NCBI GenBank assembly: GCA_029844215.1
Contig: CM056732.1
Coordinates: 21,251,501-21,315,500, forward strand
Reading direction: 5' to 3'
Origin: Przewalskia tangutica
Lineage: Eukaryota > Streptophyta > Magnoliopsida > Solanales > Solanaceae
DNA: 64,000 nt
This document shows positions 57,431 to 64,000 of this stretch, one piece after another. Both the position numbers and the translations under genes were made by a program. Numbering within the stretch: position 1 is the stretch's first letter; each line of letters opens with the position of its first letter. The notes beneath the pieces are model-generated. The model saw only the letters and a program-made list of their open reading frames with translations, ran no database searches and was not told the origin of the DNA.

Positions 57431-58159
57431 CTGTGTCCGGCTAAAAGACGTTAAAGACAACATTTGTTGGGAGGCAACCCAATGTTTTTAATTATGTTCT
57501 TTTAATTTTTGTTTTAGTTTGTTTTATTTTATCTTGAACAGTCTCACGGTCTTGATTTTTGTCTTATGTTTTTAGATGACGGGTGGACAAGGGACTGACC
57601 CAAAGCGAAAAAAAGGACAAAAACGATGAAAATATGATAAATTGGCAGCAGCGCCGTGACGCCAAAAATTTAGAAAGTCTCAAGCCTGTGCAATTTCAAG
57701 AATGTCCTCTCAAACCTCCGTTATGACCGCTGTGTTGTGTCAGTAAGTGTCCTTCATTTTTAGTATTCACACATTGGGGACAATATGTCGATTAAGTTTG
57801 GGGGTGTCTTATATTTTATTTTTATTTTTGGTTTTGAGTCTTTTGTTTGTGTTGTTTGATGTGTTTTTTTTTAGTCATAATTTTTTTTATGGATCAAGCA
57901 TATTGTAGTTACTTGAAACGTCTAGTGAAGTAAAGTGAGATAATATAATGGAATTAGAAGCAGAAAAATCTGAACGCTTAAGTTAGGTATGTCAAGGACT
58001 CATGAAATCAAAGTATTTGGGGTATCTGTGCTTGATTTATGCATTGTTAATGATAAAGCCTATGTGTCTGCTTGCTTGTTATTTGAAGCGAAATAGTTAG
58101 GATGTACATGTTAGGGAGATGACTCAGACATTTCTTTGTTAGCCCTGCTTACTGATCGG
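57431..58159 (+). other. 3' region of the Athila-like element
   Basis: Non-coding. It holds the Athila-type end motifs at 57466 and 57797, and a single GC module (CAGCGCCGTGACGCC, about 57649-57663). No further coding similarity. Confidence 0.6.
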
Positions 58160-58304
58160 TGTATTTTATATACACCTTTTGAGTCATTTTTTGTTAGTCT
58201 TTTGCTTATTTTTGTATAAATTTGTGTCGTGTTAGGATATATTTTATTTCTTTTGAGTCAAAGTGGTTTAAAGTGGCACATTGGTGAAAAGGAGCGAAAA
58301 GAAG

Positions 58305-61300
58305 TGTTATACCCCGTATTTCCAGAGTATGTACGTGGGGGCGTACGTAGAAAAGTTTGAGCCTTAAAGTTAGGCATGATTCGAAATTTGTACACAACCC
58401 CCGTAAAGAATCGTTTTTCGACGAAACGTTTTACAGAACTTGCGAAGGGAAAATTCCGGCTATGTCATTTTTAATTTTTATGGAATTTTCCGAGCGTCGG
58501 AACATTTTTGGACCAACGAGAGAGTGACACTTGTCACCTCAGTGGCGGATTAGGTGGGACGAAAGGGACGTTTCCTCCCTTGTTTTGTGCCTTATTTTGG
58601 CCTTGTTTTGTGCCTTGTTTTGTGCCATGTTTTGTGGAATAGGGTTAGGGTGCACTTGGCTTGATCTTGGCCTTACACTTGCCTTGCACTTGGCTTGATC
58701 ATGGCCTTTGGTTTCCCTATAGATACCCCCCTTAGTGATGAACTTCTTCATCCACTCCTCACTTTGTCTAAGTCTTGAAATCCCTCCCCTCCCTCTTGTG
58801 GCTCTCGTCCAAACACTAGCCCCCTCTCTTGAAAGGCTCTCGGCCGAGAAACCCCTTCCCCCTTTGAGTAGCCTTAGCCGAGAACACTCACCCCCCCTTT
58901 TGGTAGAGAAATACTTCTCCATGTATGGTTATAATTCACAAAATAACATAGCCGTATACCATGTAGTATTCCAAAAGTTACCTCTATACGTAGAGCCCGG
59001 AAATACTACCTTTTGTCCTTTTAGTCTCAAACCGAAACCCTAAGGAAATCTTCATAGCGAGTTGAAGTATATAGAAGAAGTTGTGTAGAACTTCTAAGGG
59101 TTGTTTGGAGCGGGTTGGAGCCTTGAGTAGAAGCTAAACCTTGCTCAGGATCGACATTATAACTTGGATAATCTTGGGCTTATCGAAGTAAATATTCTTG
59201 TCCCCTTATTGTAATTGGAAATTACATGTTGTAGGATTATATAGTTGAAGTATACTATATATAGAACTGAGCATAGCTTTCTTGCAATGTCTTTTGACTT
59301 AAGCTGAATATAAAGAAGAGAATCGAATCGTAATTACATAGGGTGTACTCTGATAGACTTGTGTGGTATTCTTGTGTAGTAGAATTGTACACGTCAGGTT
59401 AGACGTATAACCCCTGGTTGGCTTGGTAGCCGGCCTCGATAGAGGAGAGATTTCTGTGATTTGCGGGGAGAGGTCCGCGAATTTTACGTAGAATATGGGC
59501 GTGCATTTAGAAGTTAATAGGCGTTTGTGGCCTATATAGGTGGAAGTACTACGACTAGCGTATTACTTGAAGAGTGGAAAAGGCTAGCCAAGATTCTGAT
59601 CTTGTGAGCGTTTTGCTTATTATCGATAATCGTCGCGAGGTATGTGAACCTCTTCCTATCCTTTCTAGCATGATGTTTTGTAAACTATGTAGTACGGTGA
59701 GCGTCATGTGCTAAATGAGTTTGGTTGGTTCAAAACATAGGGTGTTATAATAGCTTTATGGGAAGTTAGTTATAACGACTCTATGTGGGTAAAAGAATGG
59801 TTTATTGATTGTAGAAGTTAAGAGACTTGATCTTGAAAGATAAGAGACTTAACTTATTTGACTTGTTATATAACATTTTGTTTAAAATGTTGTGAAACCT
59901 CATTCGTGAGTAATGAGTACTTGGTTTTAAAAAGAATAAGGTTTCTTGATTTGGAAATGAGAATAAGTGTCGAACAAACCACAGCAGCGCTAATAAAGGA
60001 AAATGTATTGACAAATAACTAATTGTTATTAAAACCAGTAGAAACCTCCATCTGCATAGAAGCTAAGATAAGACAAAATTGTATTACATTTCCTAGATCA
60101 TGGCTGCTGTAACAAGATTGTTATAAACAAGAATAAACGACTCACACACAAGACATATGTTACTCAATGGTTTTAAAAGAGATTAAGACTATGAGTTATG
60201 AAACCTTTCTAAAATGAGAAACTTGAGCATTTGAAATTAGGCAAACTTGAACGTTTGGAAAATAATGTTGTTACTTGATTTTACAAAGGGAAGTATTTTG
60301 GTTTACTTAAAAAGATAGTCACTCTATATTTTTTTATACTGCTGGTATTGTGTGACTTTTGTGAAAGAAACGGATCCTTTAATAAGAATTAATGTATGTA
60401 GTACTTTGGGGTTAAAACCCGGATTTGTTGTAATAAAATATAAGTCTATGAGTCTGTTGAACTTGCCTATGCTTGTTGTGATAGCCTTTGTTGTGCAAGT
60501 GTTGTACTCTGTGTTACCGCGTCTCTCGTTGGAGGGTCGGTTATCTGGTTGATTGATGGACATACTGACACGATGGGTGGCCCACGAGTATGCTTCCACT
60601 AATCGATCCTTTTAGGACATACTGACACGATGGGTGGCCCACGGGTATGCTCCCATTAGGAGTGTTATCTTGTTATTTGCTTTGGACATACTGACACGAT
60701 GGGTGGCCCACGAGTATGCTTCCATTTCGATTGCTATCTGGATATTTCCTTTGGACATACTGACACGATGGGTGGCCCACGGGTATGCTTCCATTGGGAT
60801 GGTTCCATGGCCATGCTTATACCGAGGTGAGATGCCGGGGCATGCGGCCGTTGTGCGGGTTAAATTCCCGGGTTATATTTGAGTGATGACTTGAGGGTGT
60901 GAGCCCCTGACTTGACATGACTGCTTTTATGTTGTGAACTGTAGTTTTGTTATCATACATGTCTCTGTTTTTATATAGTATTATGATTTCATTCTGATAT
61001 TTTTGATTTCACATACTTGGTACTGTTATCGACCTCCTTGAAGTGCGTTCATCTGCGGTAGAGGTACACGGTGTTGGTCCTCGCTCATAGGATCACAGTT
61101 CAGCGTTGGGAAGCTCCGTTCTCTGGAGGCTTATCTTTTGGTATGTTACCCTGAGTTGTAGGTTCTTGTACATTCAGGGGTATGGCGGGGCCCTGTCCCG
61201 TCATGTTGCATAAAACTCTTAAGTGCAGTAATCTTGTTGTGGGCGGGGTTTGTAAAGGGATTAAACTATTCGTTTTGAAAGACTTGCATATATATATTTT

Positions 61301-61437
61301 ATTGGAAGGGGACGTTTCGTTGCTTTGTTTATGATCATATATCTTGTTTCATGTTTAAGTTTTATTTCGCTGATTTACTCGATGTTGTATCACTAGGGTG
61401 CGGGGTAAGGCACGATCCGGGCCGGGCAGTCGTGACA
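58305..61437 (+). repeat. 5' LTR of the chromovirus-like element
   Basis: 3133 bp. Shared blocks with the solo LTR (22215-25569) include the region around 59610-59690 (ATCGTCGCGAGGTATGTGAA) and the last ~60 bp. It contains the four-unit tandem array and a conserved hairpin at 61183-61202. Confidence 0.9.
60558..60797 (+). repeat. Four tandem repeats in the chromovirus-like LTR
   Basis: Four units start at about 60558, 60615, 60684 and 60753, each with GGACATACTGACACGATGGG and CCCACGGGTATGCTTCCATT (or GAGTATGC). The core TATGCTTCCATT is also the core of the arrays in the LARD LTRs. Confidence 0.95.
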
Positions 61438-61637
61438 AAAGTGGTATCGAGCGATTAATCCTCGGAAAGTGTCTGAGCAGTGTCAGTAGAGTCTTGATTA
61501 TCGGTGTGTTGTGCACCACATCTATAATCGGAGGCTATAGGACATTTAGGATTGGTTTCCATTCTTCTCATTACGAGATCGTGCCTTAGAAGGTATGTTA
61601 TAAGTTGGACCCTTTGGCGTATTTCATTTTACGATTA

Positions 61638-62825
61638 TGCCTCGCGCAACAGCAGAGCCCGAAGGGCAAAGCGGCGAGGAGGCGCTAGTGAGATTCTGAG
61701 AAGTGCGAGCGCGAGCGTCGCCAAGACTGAGATTGTGCTTGACGGCGAGTTTTGCGACGCCGCCCAGCGAGTTTAGAGCGCAGCGATGGCTGCTGAGACC
61801 TGATACACTGAGACTCGGTCCGCGGCTGGAAGCGAGATGAGATGGGGTACAAAGAGATGGCCCGATTCATCGCGGGATCGTGGCAGACATGAGGATAGGC
61901 TGGGCCCAGCTGATTCGAGCACCCGTAGTACACCGGCGAGATAGTTTGAGGCTACGGGACTTTACGAGTTAGCCGCCCGAGTTTTATGGGTCGAGGCACG
62001 AGGATGATCCGCAAGAGTTCATCAAGCGATTCTGACAGTCGTAGAGTGATCAAGCCGGAGACCGAGTCGGTGGTCTTAGGTTCGCATCGGTGCGTGATAC
62101 CGCATGATCGGCGGTTTGATCGTGGGAGCTGTCGGGAGAGCATGCGCTTCAGCGGTATGGGACGAGTTCTCGAGGCATTCCTCACTCACTTCTTGCCTCG
62201 CGGATGAGGAGCACGCGGTAAACAGTTATGATCTTTGAGACGAGAGGCGTGCGGTTCGGGAGTACAACGTGGAGTTTGACTCGTTGGCTCGGTATGTCCC
62301 GCTTTGGTGGCAACCATGGAGGATAGAGTGCACCGCCACGTCACGGGCTAGATGATTACTTGACGAGGCTTGATCGGGTGTAGCTCTTGGTAGGGCATGG
62401 ACATTGCCGCGTGCGAGCTCATGCACTAGGATGTGAGGCACGGAGGTCGACGGAATGACTGGATCGCGAGAAGAGGCGGGACAGCGAGGTCTTTTGGCGA
62501 CTTCGAGGCGGACCGCCTCAGTGAGCTAGTTATGTACCCCGCCCGATCTGAGTGGTCCTCGCGTCTTGAGGCAGTCGGGGCTCGAGGTTCAGATTTTCGG
62601 GAGAGCGGGGTGTTAGCGGTGAAGCCACCCCTACCTCGTTGTGACCGTTGTGGTAGGCTCCATTTTGGGGAGTGTCGTGCTAATTTGGGAGTTTGTTTTA
62701 CATGCGGTCAGCAGGGCCATTTTGCGAGAAATTGTCCGACCAGAGGTAGCGCGAATGTAGAGACTCGACCTTCAGGATCTATGGCTGGTTCATCACCTAC
62801 ATTATCGCCTGCAGAGTGCCTATGA
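61638..62825 (+). pseudogene. Gag of the chromovirus-like element
   Basis: An ATG at 61638 (MPRATAEPEGQSGE) starts a frame that breaks after about 20 codons. Further pieces in shifting frames include VREYNVEFDSLARYVP (around 62250-62300), typical of chromovirus gag. The last open frame (62433-62825) carries RCDRCGRLHFGECRANLGV followed by the zinc knuckle CFTCGQQGHFARNC and ends at 62825. Several frameshifts and stops make the protein non-functional. GC content is clearly higher than in the neighbouring AT-rich sequence. Confidence 0.8.
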
Positions 62826-63196
62826 TTAGAGTAAAGCGGTGGATACAGGTATATCCTTAACCCTCTAGAGTTTTGGTATGCTTGATATGATGATCTTATT
62901 ATTGTGTGCTATGTACAGATAGCGTTGTGTTATTTGTGAGTTAGAAAACATGGTTAGTTGGAAGGATAAATATGGGGGCATGGTAGGTATGAACCTTAGA
63001 ATATTTCACGATTGAGACCTTAGAGGTAAGGTCGTCTGGAGCAAAAGATTTATTTTATGTTTGACCTTTATCAGAGTGCGTAGTATACGTGGGAGATATT
63101 TGTGTAATAAGTCCATGGGTTGTGTAAAATGAAAGTGGTGGCTTTCATGATGTGAATTAGTAAGATTGTTCCGTATCGAGGAGCAAGAGTTGGCGC
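62826..63196. other. Non-coding interior of the chromovirus-like element
   Basis: No protease or RT similarity follows the zinc knuckle, unlike a complete element. No other feature recognised. Confidence 0.5.
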
Positions 63197-64000
63197 TGTT
63201 GACACCCAATTTTGACCCTCCCGTCCAGTCGTTAACTATAAAATTAGACTAATAATACAACAATAATTTTTTATGATTTTTTTTTATAATAAAATGCAGC
63301 GATAAAACATAAATACAGGCATACATAAATAATTTAATAATGGCGTCGCATTTATATAAAGTATTAAGCACTCCTTAAACATCATGTCCGCATTTATTAT
63401 TTTTAGTAATACTCAAAACAATTTTATAAGTAATTTTAAACCCCATTTATTTACCACTAATTAAAATTTAACACCTAAAACTAACTCCTAAAAATATACC
63501 CAATTAAACACCCACAGCCCAAAACCTATTAAAATCGTGACCACTACTTTCCTCCCTGATCCAGCCCACTACTTTCCTCCCTGATCCAGCCCAAGCCTTA
63601 TATCATCTTCTCCTTATACACAAAAGGAAAACCCTAAAGACATCCCACAAAGTAGCCGCACCTTACCCCATACCCGCCAGATGTTTAGCCAAAATCCGGC
63701 GATCTGATTTACTCCTTCCACCAGCTTTACTTCCCAAAATATATCTCCCTAAACCTTACCGAAAATCAGGGGAAAATCTCTCAAAATATCGTCCTAAAAT
63801 TTCAAAGCTTACCATATCCGAAAAATCTCACACTCATACAACTTACCATAACGGAAACCGTCACTGGTTGGTAAAAATCATCCGAAATCAGTACCAAAAT
63901 TCGCACCAAATCAGTTAAGAATCTCCCAAAATTACAGTCATAAATCGTCTATTTTTGGTAAATATCACTCGAAAATCAATACCAAATTCGCCCAAGAATC
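63197..64000 (+). mobile_element. Second Tat-type LTR, partial
   Basis: It starts TGTTGACACCCAATTTTGAC, matching the minus-strand start of the Tat LTR at 51884 but in plus orientation. It runs off the window. A 25-bp tandem duplication (CCACTACTTTCCTCCCTGAT core) lies near 63541-63590, and phrases such as AAATCAGTACCAAAATTCG recur near the end. No coding sequence. Whether it is a solo LTR or a complete element cannot be told. Confidence 0.75.

Larger units (their letters stand above)
55226..58304 (+). mobile_element. Small Athila-like non-autonomous gypsy element
   Basis: 5' LTR from about 55226 to 56480, tRNA-Asp-type primer site TGGCGCCGTTGTCGGGGA (56489-56506, the Athila type), one ORF (56666-57430), a 3' region with TTGGGAGGCAACCCAATG (57466) and AAGTTTGGGGGTGTC (57797), both familiar from Athila elements, and the start of the 3' LTR at 58160. 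The 3' LTR is cut at 58304 by the next element. RT, RNase H and integrase are absent, so it depends on others for movement. The 5' LTR holds a GC-palindrome cassette at 55430-55545. Confidence 0.8.
58305..63196 (+). mobile_element. Chromovirus-like (Tekay/Del-type) gypsy element, 5' part
   Basis: LTR 58305-61437 (TGTTATACCCCGTAT...GTCGTGACA), primer site TGGTATCGAGCG (61442-61453), degraded gag with a zinc knuckle, then non-coding sequence up to 63196, where a Tat-type LTR interrupts it. It inserted into the 3' LTR of the Athila-like element. The left flanking 5-mer is AGAAG; the right end lies outside the window. The long LTR, Met primer and CysHisCys knuckle suggest a Tekay/Del-type chromovirus. 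No RT or integrase is in view to confirm it. Confidence 0.8.

Overview
The window is eukaryotic plant DNA, almost certainly a eudicot and most probably Solanaceae. It has AT-rich intergenic sequence, split genes with GT-AG introns, tRNA-derived SINEs (one resembling the tobacco TS type) and very large LTR retrotransposons with plant-type primer-binding sites. The family assignment is inference. No rRNA, intact tRNA gene, CRISPR array or bacterial feature is present.

Only one host gene looks real. It is a LYAR-type zinc-finger gene on the minus strand (coding exons at 4130-4044, 3959-3885 and 2172-2042), whose 5' region carries a telo-box and two site II motifs. Its third intron contains an RTE-type LINE on the same strand, so the rest of the gene lies beyond the left edge. 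A second locus (53.7-55.1 kb) holds two decayed host-gene fragments, one from a STRAP-like WD40 gene and one from an ARG1-like DnaJ gene, next to a CACTA-type terminus.

Everything else is nested repeats. 6.26-15.31 kb is a decayed Ty1/copia element on the minus strand (probably Sirevirus-like), fused to a truncated LINE (15.3-18.4 kb). 19.24-19.78 kb is a small TRIM-like element. 20.0-25.76 kb is the remnant of a second copia element whose 5' LTR is split by a 3.36-kb solo LTR of a chromovirus-like gypsy family. 26.8-52.4 kb was a tandem TRIM array (three LTRs) into which a Tat/Ogre-lineage gypsy element inserted (27068-51884, minus strand, perfect 5-bp target duplication CATAA). The Tat element has ORF1, gag, protease, RT, RNase H, a second RNase H and integrase, all with stops or frameshifts, plus a 29-bp minisatellite in its 3' noncoding region. 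Its gag is split by a 6.85-kb non-autonomous chromovirus-like element (39051-45900; two ~3-kb LTRs around only 888 bp). At 52.39-52.74 kb a TRIM lies in inverted orientation.

55.2-58.3 kb is a small Athila-like element with one intact gag-protease-like ORF. Its 3' LTR is cut by another chromovirus-like element (58305 onward) with a degraded gag, which is cut in turn by a second Tat-type LTR (63197 to the end).

The most unusual signals are a GC-rich palindromic cassette (CAGCGCCGCGGCGCC / CAGGGCCGCGGCGCC) shared by LTRs of three otherwise unrelated retroelement lineages, a minisatellite whose three forward frames encode the same 29-residue repeat, the tail-to-tail TRIM pair, and the adjacent captured gene fragments.
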